A stretch of 64,000 nt of DNA from NCBI RefSeq assembly GCF_014297335.1, contig NZ_JACOQH010000004.1:196901-260900 (forward strand), read 5' to 3'. The DNA is from Roseburia_D yibonii (lineage in GTDB: Bacteria; Bacillota; Clostridia; Lachnospirales; Lachnospiraceae). A model generated the notes under the pieces. It did no database searches, was not told the origin of the DNA, and saw nothing but the letters and a program-made list of their open reading frames with translations. Shown here one piece after another: positions 53,032-62,643 of the stretch; the stretch's first letter is position 1, and every line of letters begins with the position of its first letter. A program made the translations under genes and the position numbers.

Positions 53032-54804
53032 CTATTCTCCTTTTCCAGCGTCAAACAGCCGATAATACTGCAGTTTCTGATATTCCTTAAGTTCCTCTGA
53101 CGTCTTAAGTGTCTGTTCATTTCCATCCGCATCCACAATGCGTTCCGCCGAAATGACCGGCAGCTTTTCACTCAGATCGAGCAGATAATTTTCATAATCT
53201 GACAGAGGGATTCCCGCTGTTTTTAAAACCTTTGCCGCGAGGAAGTTGGCGCTTGTGTCTTCATTCTGCCCTTCTTTGATGTCATAATTTGCCCAGATCA
53301 CATAAGGCACCTCATAGCGCTTTGCCTCCTCATCCTTACTCAGAGTGTCATAGCTCATGCCATTTAACGCAAGCACCGGCTGTACCACGGAATCCGTCGG
53401 CTGATGATCTCCGAAGAACACGATCACGGTCGGTTCCTCTGCCGCAGCAAAATAGTTTACGAGTTCTTCGAGTGCCGCATCACTTTTTTTGATCAGTGAC
53501 AGATACTGCGAAAGCGCGAACGCGTTTACCCCGTCTAAGGAAATATCCTGGGTCAGATTCGGATACGCCTCGGTATAGGGACTGTGATTTTGCATGGTCA
53601 CATTAAACAGAAACATCGGCTGTCCTTTCTGTTTGCTTTCATAGATATCTATGATCTTTTTCATGCACGACGCGTCATCCACATATTTGCGCACATAGGA
53701 CGGTGCCGTAAACGCATCGATAAAATACGCGTGCGAAAATCCGAGATCCGGATAAATTTTATCCCGGTTCCATCCGGTCGCATAGTACGGATGCATGGCA
53801 TAGGTATCGTATCCAAGCCCGTCGAGATAGGAAACAAGTGACGGGATCTCCCCATTGATATACTGCTGATACGGGATACTGCCCGATGGCAGAAACGCCA
53901 TGGTATTTCCGGTCAGGAACTCAAACTCGGTATTGGCCGTATTTCCGCCCTTGACAGACACATTCAGATAACCAGTCACCGTATGATCCGCCCCCTGCTG
54001 CAGGCTGTGGATAAACGGCATATAATCTTCATTTGTCTGCATGTCTCCAAGCACCGCCGGATCTGAAAATGCCTCGTCCATGATGACGATCACATTCGGC
54101 AGCTCCCCTTCCTCTGCGTCCTTTTCCTCTGTTTCATAGGACTTTAATGTCTCTTTCGCATCCGCGGCATCATAGCCTTCCGGCTTATCCACCGTCAGAT
54201 ACTTTAAATCCATCAGAAATGTGACCGCAAAGCCATCCGCCTGGCTCATATAGGCAGGCGTAAACAAAAACGGATATAAATGAAACCGGTTTACCATCGC
54301 GTCACTCCAGAGCATTCTCGTAAAACCGACAAGCAGACACGCCACACCGGCTGCTCCCGCGATCCGCTTATAGACTTTCTTTTTGTCTATCACAATACGC
54401 ATAAAAAAGAACTCTGCCACGATCAGCGCCGCAAATCCGAGCAGCGTAAGCACCTGGCGCGCCCCAAGCGCATAATCATATTCTCCTGCCACGCTCGCCG
54501 CAGTCCGGATGGAGAAAATATCCCATGGGACGATCGGATTGGAGCGGAACGAGAGCACATAGTAATTGGCAAGCCCTGCGGCAAGTGCCAGTACCGTTTC
54601 CGCGATCAGCGCGATCCGAAGTCTTCCGGTCACCAGAAATAACACCAGCATCAAAAGTTCAAAAAATACAATATTTAAAAGCTGCGCTCTCCATCTCGTC
54701 ATAACAAACGCATTCATATGAAACGCTTCCATCAGATAATACATCGTGACCGGGCACAAAAACATCCCCACAGCCCGGATCACACTGCCTGTTTTCTTTT
54801 TCAT
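53032..54804 (-). CDS. LTA synthase-like sulfatase family membrane protein
   Basis: The protein has about 590 residues from the preferred start at 54804 (AGAGG ribosome site 7 bases upstream). Five N-terminal membrane helices run to about residue 175. An extracellular sulfatase domain follows, with metal region VIVIMDEAFSDPAVLG, the catalytic Thr segment VKGGNTANTEFEFLTG, YDTYAMHPYYATGWNRDK and late metal motif FFGDHQPTD. It probably transfers glycerol phosphate to glycolipid or wall polymers. The YfhO gene follows closely. Confidence 0.9.
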   Translation of the reverse strand: MKKKTGSVIRAVGMFLCPVTMYYLMEAFHMNAFVMTRWRAQLLNIVFFELLMLVLFLVTGRLRIALIAETVLALAAGLANYYVLSFRSNPIVPWDIFSIRTAASVAGEYDYALGARQVLTLLGFAALIVAEFFFMRIVIDKKKVYKRIAGAAGVACLLVGFTRMLWSDAMVNRFHLYPFLFTPAYMSQADGFAVTFLMDLKYLTVDKPEGYDAADAKETLKSYETEEKDAEEGELPNVIVIMDEAFSDPAVLGDMQTNEDYMPFIHSLQQGADHTVTGYLNVSVKGGNTANTEFEFLTGNTMAFLPSGSIPYQQYINGEIPSLVSYLDGLGYDTYAMHPYYATGWNRDKIYPDLGFSHAYFIDAFTAPSYVRKYVDDASCMKKIIDIYESKQKGQPMFLFNVTMQNHSPYTEAYPNLTQDISLDGVNAFALSQYLSLIKKSDAALEELVNYFAAAEEPTVIVFFGDHQPTDSVVQPVLALNGMSYDTLSKDEEAKRYEVPYVIWANYDIKEGQNEDTSANFLAAKVLKTAGIPLSDYENYLLDLSEKLPVISAERIVDADGNEQTLKTSEELKEYQKLQYYRLFDAGKGE

Positions 54805-54868
54805 CGTGCATCCTCTTACTACTTCATTTTTCTGCATTACGCAGTCTTTCCTCATTATAATACTTTAC

Positions 54869-54924
54869 AAAAAAAGTGCAACTTAAAAAGAACGCTTCTA
54901 CGCCTTTTTACGCTGCACCTTTTG
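54869..54924 (-). terminator. probable terminator after the FliD-like gene
   Basis: On the minus strand AAAAGGTGCA and TTGCACTTTTTTT pair across an internal loop holding AAAAAGG and CTTTTT that also pair. It lies 25 bases after the stop at 54949 and before the LTA synthase-like gene. Confidence 0.6.
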
Positions 54925-54948
54925 CCTGTTTTTCAGTTATTTTTCCCG

Positions 54949-55641
54949 CTATGCGAGAGTATTATACAGATGTTTGATATAATCATACTGGCTGTAGCTT
55001 CCGCTGTTGCTGTAAGCCGTGCTGTAGATCTGCGCCAGATGGGAACTCTTTGCAGAAGCACTGTTTACCTCTCCGACCGTCTTTGTAAGTGCCTGTGCCA
55101 GAGAAGATCCGCTTCCAAACGCTTCTTTGAGATCCGCGGCATCCGCGTCACAGAGTGTGGCATAATCCGTCTCTAAGGTGCCATCGCTCTTTACCGTGAT
55201 CCCGATCTTTTTTAACTGTCCGCTGGCATTCTCCAATGTGGAAAACAGAGACTTCAGATATGCTTTGTTTGTTTTTCCGCCCTCTTCCGACAGATTCGAG
55301 ATCATCTTATTATAACTTACCACAAGGCTTCCGATCTTCGTCACTGCCTCGTCGGTATTTCCGTCTGCTTCCGCTTTGGAAAAAACAGAATCCGAACTTT
55401 TATCGGTCAGTGTCTCAAGATATTTTAATACGGATCCGGTATTGGTCACTGTAGATTTATATATTCCGGACTTCTCCGCCTCACGGGACATCTTTGTCAG
55501 AACCGGATTGGATGCCACGCAGTTTTGCTGTAACAGCGAGCTGATCCCGCCTGCCTTTCCAAGGCCCTTGGATGAAGTATCGTCAGACTGGCTGTTGATG
55601 TAATCTAATAATGAAGCATAGGAACTGCTTGATACCTGCAT
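54949..55641 (-). CDS. FliD/flagellar hook-associated-like protein of unknown function
   Basis: This protein has about 230 residues from the ATG at 55641, chosen for its GGGAGG ribosome site. It is rich in Ser, Thr, Ala and Asn and predicted helical, without Cys in the mature part except two, and without a Sec signal. The segment KIGSLVVSYNKMISNLSEEGGK and LKKIGITVKSDGTLETDYATL resemble the C-terminal coiled region of flagellar cap proteins FliD. No other flagellar genes are nearby. It may be an orphan secreted by the flagellar route or only similar in composition. Confidence 0.55.
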   Translation of the reverse strand: MQVSSSSYASLLDYINSQSDDTSSKGLGKAGGISSLLQQNCVASNPVLTKMSREAEKSGIYKSTVTNTGSVLKYLETLTDKSSDSVFSKAEADGNTDEAVTKIGSLVVSYNKMISNLSEEGGKTNKAYLKSLFSTLENASGQLKKIGITVKSDGTLETDYATLCDADAADLKEAFGSGSSLAQALTKTVGEVNSASAKSSHLAQIYSTAYSNSGSYSQYDYIKHLYNTLA

Positions 55642-55748
55642 AATATAACCTCCCACTTTTTTCTTATGATGTTTACAGATATTATTTCGGTCATTCCACA
55701 GCGATTCTTAACCGTCCGCCTGCTTTTTTCAGAAAAACTTTTTAACAG

Positions 55749-55852
55749 TTGACAAACGCCCCGCTTTATGATAAATGTAAATAGTACCTGATTACTGACG
55801 GGAAAAAGTGAAATAACACTGTGTGGTCAGGTATGATAACAGCCGACCGTCT
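55749..55852 (+). ncRNA. ZTP (pfl motif) riboswitch aptamer with promoter, upstream of fhs
   Basis: TTGACA at 55749-55754 is the likely -35; the -10 is weak. The transcribed part from about 55786 holds conserved-looking pieces of the pfl/ZTP aptamer: CTGACGGGAAAAAGTG near 55795, then GCCGACCGTCTGGGC at 55842-55856. The aptamer core CCGnCTGGGC is the hallmark. ZTP riboswitches sense ZMP/ZTP, which builds up when 10-formyl-THF is low, and turn on fhs and purine genes. The adjacent terminator fits transcription control. The call is from memory of the motif and the gene context. Confidence 0.75.
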
Positions 55853-55887
55853 GGGCAACTTCATATTTTATGAAGCTGCCCTTTTTT
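55853..55887 (+). terminator. riboswitch expression-platform terminator
   Basis: GGGCAACTTCATA and TATGAAGCTGCCC form a stem with a small loop, followed by six T bases, 32 bases before the fhs start. Its 5' arm GGGC overlaps the end of the ZTP aptamer core (CTGGGC), so ligand-bound aptamer and terminator exclude each other. Confidence 0.85.
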
Positions 55888-55918
55888 AATGATTACGCAA
55901 AAGAAAGGACGTACCAAG

Positions 55919-57589
55919 ATGAAAACAGATATCGAAATCGCACAGGAAGCGGAAATGCTCCATATCAAAGATGTCGCTGCACAGTACGGCATCACAGAAG
56001 ATGACCTTGAACTTTACGGAAAGTACAAAGCAAAACTCTCCAACGAATTTTGCCAGGCTGCCGAAAAGAATGAAAGCGGAAAGCTGGTCTTAATGACCGC
56101 GATCAACCCGACACCTGCCGGTGAAGGAAAAACCACAACAAGCATCGGACTGGGTGATGCTCTGACCAAACTTGGAAAGAAAACCCTGCTCGCGTTAAGA
56201 GAGCCTTCTCTCGGACCATGCTTCGGCATCAAGGGCGGCGCTGCCGGCGGCGGTTATGCCCAGGTCGTTCCGATGGAGGATTTGAATCTGCATTTTACCG
56301 GTGATTTCCATGCCATCACATCCGCGAACAACCTGCTCGCTGCTCTGCTCGACAACCACATCCAGCAGGGAAACGCACTTAACATCGATACCAGACAGAT
56401 CGTATGGAAAAGATGTATGGACATGAATGACCGCGCGCTGCGCAACATCGTTGTCGGACTCGGCGCAAAAGCAGACGGCTTCGTGCGTGAAGATCATTTC
56501 GTCATCACCGTTGCATCCGAGATCATGGCGATCCTCTGCCTTGCAACTGACATGGATGATTTAAAAGAACGTCTTGGACGTATCATCGTCGCTTACAATT
56601 ACAACGGAGATCCGGTCACTGCCAAAGATCTTCAGGCTGTCGGTGCCATGGCTGCCCTCTTAAAAGACGCCATCAAGCCAAACCTGGTTCAGACCTTAGA
56701 GCACACCGGCGCATTTGTCCACGGCGGCCCTTTCGCGAACATTGCGCATGGATGTAACAGTGTAAAAGCGACCAAAACCGCATTAAAACTTGCTGATATC
56801 GTGATCACCGAAGCCGGATTCGGTGCAGATCTCGGTGCGGAAAAATTCATGGATATCAAATGCCGTATGGCAGACTTAAAACCGGATGCCGTCGTTTTAG
56901 TTGCAACTGTCCGCGCGCTCAAATATAACGGTGGCGTTGACAAGGCAAATCTGTCCGAGGAAAATCTGGATGCGCTCAAAAAAGGTATCTGCAACCTGGA
57001 AAAACACATCGAAAATCTGCAGAAATTCGGTGTGCCGATCGTGGTAACCTTAAACTCCTTTGTCACCGATACCGAAGCAGAATATGAATTTATCAAAAAT
57101 TTCTGTGAAGAAAGAGGCTGCGAGTTCGCGCTCTCCGAAGTATGGGCAAAAGGCGGCGAAGGCGGAAAGGCACTCGCTGAAAAAGTATTAAAGACTTTAG
57201 AGGAAAAAGAAAGCAATTTCAAACCGCTCTACCCGGATGAAATGCCATTAAAGGACAAGATCAAGACCATCGCGACCGAAATCTACGGTGCAGACGATGT
57301 CACCTACGCACCGGCGGCAAACCGTATGCTTGCGAAACTGACCGATCTCGGTTTCGGAAATCTGCCGGTCTGCATCGCAAAAACGCAGTATTCCTTCTCC
57401 GACGATCAGAAAAAGCTTGGCCGTCCGACCGGTTTCAACATCAATGTTAGGGATGTCTATGTCAATGCAGGTGCCGGCTTTGTCGTTGTCATCACCGGTG
57501 CGATCATGACCATGCCGGGACTGCCGAAAGTTCCTGCCGCAAACAATATCGATATTGACAAAAACGGCAAGATCACCGGATTATTCTAA
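55919..57589 (+). CDS. fhs: formate--tetrahydrofolate ligase
   Basis: This enzyme joins formate to THF with ATP to make 10-formyl-THF for purines and one-carbon metabolism. It has 556 residues from the ATG at 55919 (AAAGGA ribosome site), the standard length; the open frame begins 10 codons earlier. Motifs: P-loop region TPAGEGKTTTSIGLGDAL, REPSLGPCFGIKGGAAGGGYAQV, LHFTGDFHAI and the late GFNINVRDVYVNAGAGFVVVITG. It is preceded by a ZTP riboswitch. Confidence 0.98.
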   Translation: MKTDIEIAQEAEMLHIKDVAAQYGITEDDLELYGKYKAKLSNEFCQAAEKNESGKLVLMTAINPTPAGEGKTTTSIGLGDALTKLGKKTLLALREPSLGPCFGIKGGAAGGGYAQVVPMEDLNLHFTGDFHAITSANNLLAALLDNHIQQGNALNIDTRQIVWKRCMDMNDRALRNIVVGLGAKADGFVREDHFVITVASEIMAILCLATDMDDLKERLGRIIVAYNYNGDPVTAKDLQAVGAMAALLKDAIKPNLVQTLEHTGAFVHGGPFANIAHGCNSVKATKTALKLADIVITEAGFGADLGAEKFMDIKCRMADLKPDAVVLVATVRALKYNGGVDKANLSEENLDALKKGICNLEKHIENLQKFGVPIVVTLNSFVTDTEAEYEFIKNFCEERGCEFALSEVWAKGGEGGKALAEKVLKTLEEKESNFKPLYPDEMPLKDKIKTIATEIYGADDVTYAPAANRMLAKLTDLGFGNLPVCIAKTQYSFSDDQKKLGRPTGFNINVRDVYVNAGAGFVVVITGAIMTMPGLPKVPAANNIDIDKNGKITGLF

Positions 57590-57613
57590 TCCGTGTTATC
57601 CCGTTACGATAGC

Positions 57614-57656
57614 AAAAAGAAAGTTCTGTCTCCTGCGAGTCAGAACTTTCTTTTTT
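57614..57656 (+). terminator. terminator after fhs, likely bidirectional
   Basis: GAAAGTTCTG and CAGAACTTTC form a perfect 10-base stem with a 12-base loop and are extended by A and T runs on both sides. It lies between fhs and the convergent PBP gene. Confidence 0.88.
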
Positions 57657-57684
57657 ATTCATTTCTGCCTATTTATTCTTTCAT

Positions 57685-59796
57685 TTATTCCGCATATGGG
57701 AAATCCACATCTTCATCCATTCCATCTGTCATTTCAAGCATTGCGTCTTTCCAGATAGATGCCGGATATGAACCTCCGCGCAGACTGTCAAGCGTTCTTG
57801 GCGTATCATAACCGACCCATACCGAAATGGTATAGTACGGTGTCACTCCACAGAACCATCCATCTTTACTCTCATTCGTAGTTCCGGTCTTTCCTGCAGC
57901 TGCCAACGAGGAGGAAGAAGACCACTTCATACTTGCCGCGGTTCCCGATTTGATAACACCTTTCATGATATCGATCATATCCGCCGCCGCATCGCTGCTG
58001 TAAACCGGAACTGCCTTATCCTCCTTATAAAGCTCATCCCCGTTATCATCCACGATCGATGTAATACAGGTCGGTGTCCGGAATTCTCCCTCATTTACCA
58101 GCGCCGCGTATCCGCTTGCCATCTGCACCGTCGTCACACCGTAAGTAAGACCACCGAGTGCGGCTGAGAGCGTATAATCCGCCGGAACGATCCGGTCAAA
58201 TTCCATCTGTGTTGCAAAGGACAGACCATATTTTGGTCCGATATCATTAAATACCTGATATGCACATCCATTCTTACTGTTTACCACCGCACTGCGGAGA
58301 CTCATCGACGCTCCGGTCAGGCTTGAAACATCCACGCCTTTCTTCTGCGCTGTCTTTACATCAATGTCATATACCGTGGAATCCGGCGTATAATCCTGCA
58401 TCATGGCAGGTGTGTACACGATCAGCGGTTTGATGGAACTTCCCGGCTGACGGTAACTCTGAAACGCGCGGTTTAAACTGTAGGTCGAAGAAATGCTGTC
58501 CTGCGAACGTCCACCGATGATTGCTACCACTTTACCGGTGTCATTATCGATCACCGTCACTGCCCCCTGAAGCGCGTAAATTTCGGAATCCGAATTCACT
58601 TCCCGGTCAAACGACAGTTCATCATCCAGAATCTCCTGTAACGCCTCCTGCTTTGTAGTATCCAGTGCCGTATAGATTTTGTAGCCGCCGGAGTACAGAT
58701 TTGCCTTCTCAAGCTCATACTGCTCCTCATACAGCTGCTCATAATTCTCATAATCTTCCTGACTGTCAAATTCATAACGGAAATCAAATCCGTCCAGCTT
58801 CATCAGATATTCCGCCGCACAGTTAAGCGCATAGGTCGTCTCGTAATTATAAAATCCGACCGCCTGCTTTTCCGTACGCACCGTAAGTTCCTCTGTTTTT
58901 GCCGCATCGCAGGCTTCCTGGGTGATATACCCCTCTTTGCACATATCATCAAGGATCTTGTTTCTTCGCGTCAACGCCCGCTCCGGATGATCGTACGGAT
59001 CATAGTAGGTCGGGCGGTTCGGTATCGCGCACAGATACGCGATCTGGGAAAGATCCAGCTCCTTGGCACTCACGCCGAAGTATGCCTGGGATGCTGCTTC
59101 CAGACCGTAAATACCGTTGCTGAAGCATGCGTCATTTATGTAATACTCCATGATCTGTTCCTTGGTGTATTTCTTGGTAAGACGGATCGCGATCATCATC
59201 TCTTTCATCTTACGTTCCACCGAAACCTCACGGCTCAAAAATACCGTTCTTGTCAGCTGCTGCGTGATCGTACTCGCACCTGCCACCTCATCTCCGTTTG
59301 AAAGCAGGTAGTCCATGCTGACACGCACGATTCCCTTAAAATCCACACCCATATTGGTCCAGAAATTCCGGTCCTCCACCGCTACGAACGCATTGACCGC
59401 ATCCTTTGGGATATCATCATATACCAGATAATTGGAATCGCCGTTTTCCGAAAGTTTTGCGATCATCGTCTCGTCTTTGTCATAAATATAGGTCGTTTCA
59501 AAGATCTTAAACGTGTCCTCCGTGCTGTTGTCCACGCACTCATCCGCAAACTCACGGAAGGAATTGATCTCTTTTCCATATCTGAAAAATACAAACACAC
59601 AGGCTGCGATCCCAAGCGCACAGGCTGCAAGGATCGGCCACTTGATGATCATCCAGACGGTCTGGAAGAAATCAAGGATAAACCCGCCGATCAGACGGAA
59701 TACATATCCGCCGGACGCGTCCTCTCCATTCTCATGCGCATAAATCACCTGCTCCAGATAAGATTCTCTTTTTCTTTTCTTTCTCTTCTTAGCCAT
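57685..59796 (-). CDS. class A penicillin-binding protein (PBP1A-like)
   Basis: This 703-residue bifunctional cell wall synthase has a basic N-terminus and a membrane helix at about 50-72. The GT51 transglycosylase domain (about 95-290) has catalytic Glu141 in VAVEDRNFW and GASTITQQLTRTVFL. The transpeptidase has SxxK at Ser453-Lys456 (PGSSIKP), SxN at Ser507-Asn509 and KTG at 636-638. It polymerises lipid II and crosslinks peptidoglycan. The short tail after the KTG box ends without an extra domain. Confidence 0.95.
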   Translation of the reverse strand: MAKKRKKRKRESYLEQVIYAHENGEDASGGYVFRLIGGFILDFFQTVWMIIKWPILAACALGIAACVFVFFRYGKEINSFREFADECVDNSTEDTFKIFETTYIYDKDETMIAKLSENGDSNYLVYDDIPKDAVNAFVAVEDRNFWTNMGVDFKGIVRVSMDYLLSNGDEVAGASTITQQLTRTVFLSREVSVERKMKEMMIAIRLTKKYTKEQIMEYYINDACFSNGIYGLEAASQAYFGVSAKELDLSQIAYLCAIPNRPTYYDPYDHPERALTRRNKILDDMCKEGYITQEACDAAKTEELTVRTEKQAVGFYNYETTYALNCAAEYLMKLDGFDFRYEFDSQEDYENYEQLYEEQYELEKANLYSGGYKIYTALDTTKQEALQEILDDELSFDREVNSDSEIYALQGAVTVIDNDTGKVVAIIGGRSQDSISSTYSLNRAFQSYRQPGSSIKPLIVYTPAMMQDYTPDSTVYDIDVKTAQKKGVDVSSLTGASMSLRSAVVNSKNGCAYQVFNDIGPKYGLSFATQMEFDRIVPADYTLSAALGGLTYGVTTVQMASGYAALVNEGEFRTPTCITSIVDDNGDELYKEDKAVPVYSSDAAADMIDIMKGVIKSGTAASMKWSSSSSLAAAGKTGTTNESKDGWFCGVTPYYTISVWVGYDTPRTLDSLRGGSYPASIWKDAMLEMTDGMDEDVDFPYAE

Positions 59797-59812
59797 ATCC
59801 TCACTCCGCTCC

Positions 59813-60457
59813 CTAGTCTGCTGTATAATAAGAATTGGTGATCTTCCCGTTATAAACCAAAAAATCGATCAGACGGCTGCCATCATCCGTCTCACGCCTG
59901 ATCTTGTCTCCATCCCGCCGGTAACTGCCGTGCGCGGCCGCCAGCTTTTCCTCATCTTCCATATCCGCGGCGCTTCCCACTTTTTCGTCGTAGGTTCCGT
60001 CTTCATGAAACATGATCTTATGGTAAAGACCGGTATCCTCCGTGTATGTGCAGACAGCTTCAAACGTATCCGTATCCGGAATCATTCCTTTATAAAAACA
60101 GCTCTGTCCGATCAGATATTTTCCATCCAGCAGGTACTTTTGTTCTTCTCCACTGTCCGCCCGGGCTGTAAGAATCCCTGCTCCGTCTTTTTCCATACAG
60201 GTATACGAACCGGAACTAAGCACGATCGGATCCATATCCGCAGTCTGCGCTTCCTCGGAATACGTTTTTCTTTCTACATTGAAATGAAACAGATAGGTCG
60301 TACTGCTACGTTCTCCGGATGGGACTGCCATCACATAGGTATCTTTTACCTCTGCCACGGATCTGCTGTCTGATTGTATGCAAAAAATAATTCCCGCTAT
60401 GACAAGAACAGCAACTGTTGCTTCTACGATCCTCATCCGCAATTTTCTCTTTTCCAT
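59813..60457 (-). CDS. membrane-anchored extracytoplasmic protein of unknown function
   Basis: This protein has about 214 residues from the ATG at 60457, chosen because GGAGG lies 7 bases before it; the frame extends 18 codons upstream. A single N-terminal helix (about 8-26) is followed by a soluble beta-rich domain outside the membrane, with YVMAVPSGERSSTTYLFHF and a late GSYRRDGDKIRRETDD. No catalytic motif is recognised. It lies 16 bases upstream of the PBP gene on the same strand, so a wall-related role is possible. Confidence 0.7.
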   Translation of the reverse strand: MEKRKLRMRIVEATVAVLVIAGIIFCIQSDSRSVAEVKDTYVMAVPSGERSSTTYLFHFNVERKTYSEEAQTADMDPIVLSSGSYTCMEKDGAGILTARADSGEEQKYLLDGKYLIGQSCFYKGMIPDTDTFEAVCTYTEDTGLYHKIMFHEDGTYDEKVGSAADMEDEEKLAAAHGSYRRDGDKIRRETDDGSRLIDFLVYNGKITNSYYTAD

Positions 60458-60533
60458 ACATTTTCCTCCAAAATACCTACTTAACATAGCATACTTTATA
60501 TACGGTTGCAATTACATGCTTCTTAATATTTTC

Positions 60534-61730
60534 TTATTTCATCCGCCGTATGATCTCATCCACGATGCGGTTTGCCGTATCCTGCTTGCTGAGCTTTGGA
60601 AGTTCCTCCTCACTGTTTTTTGTGATCAGTGTCACAATGTTGGTATCTGTACCAAATCCGGCTCCATCCTGTTTTAAGTTGTTCGCCGCGATCATATCGA
60701 TTTTTTTCCGTTCCAGCTTTGCCCTTGAATTTTCTAACATATGCTCCGTTTCCATCGAAAATCCACAGATATACTGATCCGGTCTTTTATGTGCTCCGAG
60801 GTATGCCAGAATATCATCCGTGCGCTCCATCTCAACCGAGAGCGCTCCGTCTTTCTTTTTTATCTTTTCCTGCGCAACTTCTTTCGGCCGGTAATCCGCG
60901 ACCGCAGCCGCCTTTATGATGATATCCTGCCCTGCAAAGCGCTCTGTTACCGCTTCATACATATCTTTCGCCGAAACGACATCCACGGTATCTACAAAAA
61001 GCGGATGCGCAAGCGCTGTTTTTCCGGAAACGAGCGTCACCTTCGCTCCGCGCATGGCGCACACCGATGCCAGCGCGTATCCCATTTTTCCGGTCGAATG
61101 ATTGCTGATATAGCGCACCGGATCCATTTTTTCCTGCGTCGGTCCCGCAGTCACAAGCACGTTCTTTCCGCAAAGATCCTTCGGATAAAGTGCTTTTTCG
61201 ATATAGGAAAAAAGGATCTCCGGTTCCGGCATTTTCCCGGCTCCATCATCCCCGCATGCCAGATGACCGCTTGCCGGTGTGATCACTTCCATTCCGTAAT
61301 GTTCCAGTTTCTTTATATTGTCCTGTACGATCGGATTTTCATACATATTGGTATTCATTGCCGGTGAAACGATCTTCGGACATTTCGCGGCAAGAAGCGT
61401 CGTCGTAAGCATATCGTCCGCGATCCCGTTTGCCGCTTTCGCGATCACATTTGCAGATGCCGGCGCGATCAGAAACACATCGGTCTGCTTTGCGAGTGAT
61501 ACATGTTCTACGCTGTACTGAAAATTCCGGTCAAACGTATCTACCAGACATTTATGCCCGGTCAGCGTCTCAAAAGTGATCGGATTGATAAAGTTCGTCG
61601 CGTTTTTTGTCATGATCACCGTAACATCCGCTTTTGCCTTTACTAACATACTTGCAAGATTTGCGATCTTATATGCCGCAATACTCCCTGTTACTCCAAG
61701 CACAATGTGTTTTCCTTCTAACATGAGCAA
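60534..61730 (-). CDS. coaBC: bifunctional phosphopantothenoylcysteine decarboxylase/synthetase
   Basis: This 398-residue CoaBC protein makes 4'-phosphopantetheine in two steps. The flavin decarboxylase half (1-190) has VLGVTGSIAAYK, catalytic His in YSVEHVSLAKQTD, APASANVIAKAANGIADDML and PAMNTNMYENP. The synthetase half has VTAGPTQEKMDPVRYISNHSTGKMG and the late AANNLKQDGAGFGTDTN. It overlaps coaX by 13 bases, so two steps of coenzyme A synthesis are coupled. Confidence 0.96.
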   Translation of the reverse strand: MLMLEGKHIVLGVTGSIAAYKIANLASMLVKAKADVTVIMTKNATNFINPITFETLTGHKCLVDTFDRNFQYSVEHVSLAKQTDVFLIAPASANVIAKAANGIADDMLTTTLLAAKCPKIVSPAMNTNMYENPIVQDNIKKLEHYGMEVITPASGHLACGDDGAGKMPEPEILFSYIEKALYPKDLCGKNVLVTAGPTQEKMDPVRYISNHSTGKMGYALASVCAMRGAKVTLVSGKTALAHPLFVDTVDVVSAKDMYEAVTERFAGQDIIIKAAAVADYRPKEVAQEKIKKKDGALSVEMERTDDILAYLGAHKRPDQYICGFSMETEHMLENSRAKLERKKIDMIAANNLKQDGAGFGTDTNIVTLITKNSEEELPKLSKQDTANRIVDEIIRRMK

Positions 61731-62524
61731 CCACCCTTCTGTCTGTGCGTATTTTCTTCTACATTATTTTTATCGTAAATAATTTTAAGTCCCTTCAGTG
61801 CGAGTTCATCATCCACAAGCACCGTATGTTTACAGTGTGGTACGATCACGCCTGCCGAATCTCCCGTCGCAACGATCGTTGGTAAAACTCCGATCTCCTC
61901 CACCACCCGGTCGATCATTCCGTCCAGACAGGACGCCTGCCCATAAACGATCCCGCTTTTCATGCATTCGATCGTATTTTTCCCGATCGTACGCTTCGGT
62001 GCTTCCAGGCTGATACGCGGAAGCTGTGAAGTCTGTTTTACCAGCGACTCCAGTGATACCTTCACTCCCGGGAATATCATTCCTCCGATATAATTTTTCT
62101 TCTCATCGATCACACTGATCGTCGTCGCTGTTCCAAGATCGATCACGATCAGTGGTGCGCCATAATCCCGGATTCCTGCCACTGCGTGTACGACCAGATC
62201 ACTGCCGACCTGCCCCGGATTATCCATACAGATGTTTAATCCGGTCTTGACCCCCGGTCCGACTACCAGCTGTTTTACATGTACAATCTTTGCAACTGCA
62301 CGTTTTATCACATTAACCAGCGGCGGCACCACTGAAGATATGATGGCGCCCTGGATCTCTTTCATATCAATCCCGTAAAGTTCCAGTACTGTTTTGAACT
62401 CTACGGCGTATTCCAAGTCTGTTTTTGCTATATCTGTCGCTGCCTGTTCTACAAAATATGTTTTCTGATCGTCAATACATCCGATCACTATGTTGGTATT
62501 TCCAATATCAACCGCAAGAATCAT
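61718..62524 (-). CDS. coaX: type III pantothenate kinase
   Basis: This enzyme has 268 residues from the ATG at 62524 (GAGG ribosome site); the frame could open four codons earlier at 62536. CoaX motifs are ILAVDIGNTNIVIGC, GPGVKTGLNI, VDLGTATTISVIDEKKNYIGG and the late IVATGDSAGVI. It phosphorylates pantothenate and is not inhibited by CoA. It lies directly before coaBC and after an ECF-type vitamin uptake gene. Confidence 0.95.
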   Translation of the reverse strand: MILAVDIGNTNIVIGCIDDQKTYFVEQAATDIAKTDLEYAVEFKTVLELYGIDMKEIQGAIISSVVPPLVNVIKRAVAKIVHVKQLVVGPGVKTGLNICMDNPGQVGSDLVVHAVAGIRDYGAPLIVIDLGTATTISVIDEKKNYIGGMIFPGVKVSLESLVKQTSQLPRISLEAPKRTIGKNTIECMKSGIVYGQASCLDGMIDRVVEEIGVLPTIVATGDSAGVIVPHCKHTVLVDDELALKGLKIIYDKNNVEENTHRQKGGCSC

Positions 62525-62555
62525 AATTTTCCTCACTTTAATCTACTAGAGAAAG

Positions 62556-62577
62556 CCCCGCAGGGGATTCCTGCGGG
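62556..62577 (-). terminator. hairpin between the ECF gene and coaX
   Basis: CCCGCAGG and CCTGCGGG form an 8-base GC-rich stem with a 6-base loop, followed on the minus strand by GGCTTTC. The T run is weak, so some readthrough into coaX is likely. Confidence 0.65.
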
Positions 62578-62643
62578 ATCTTCATTGTATTCTGTCTCGT
62601 CTACTTGATTTCCTATTTATATTACATTACACTTTCTAATATT

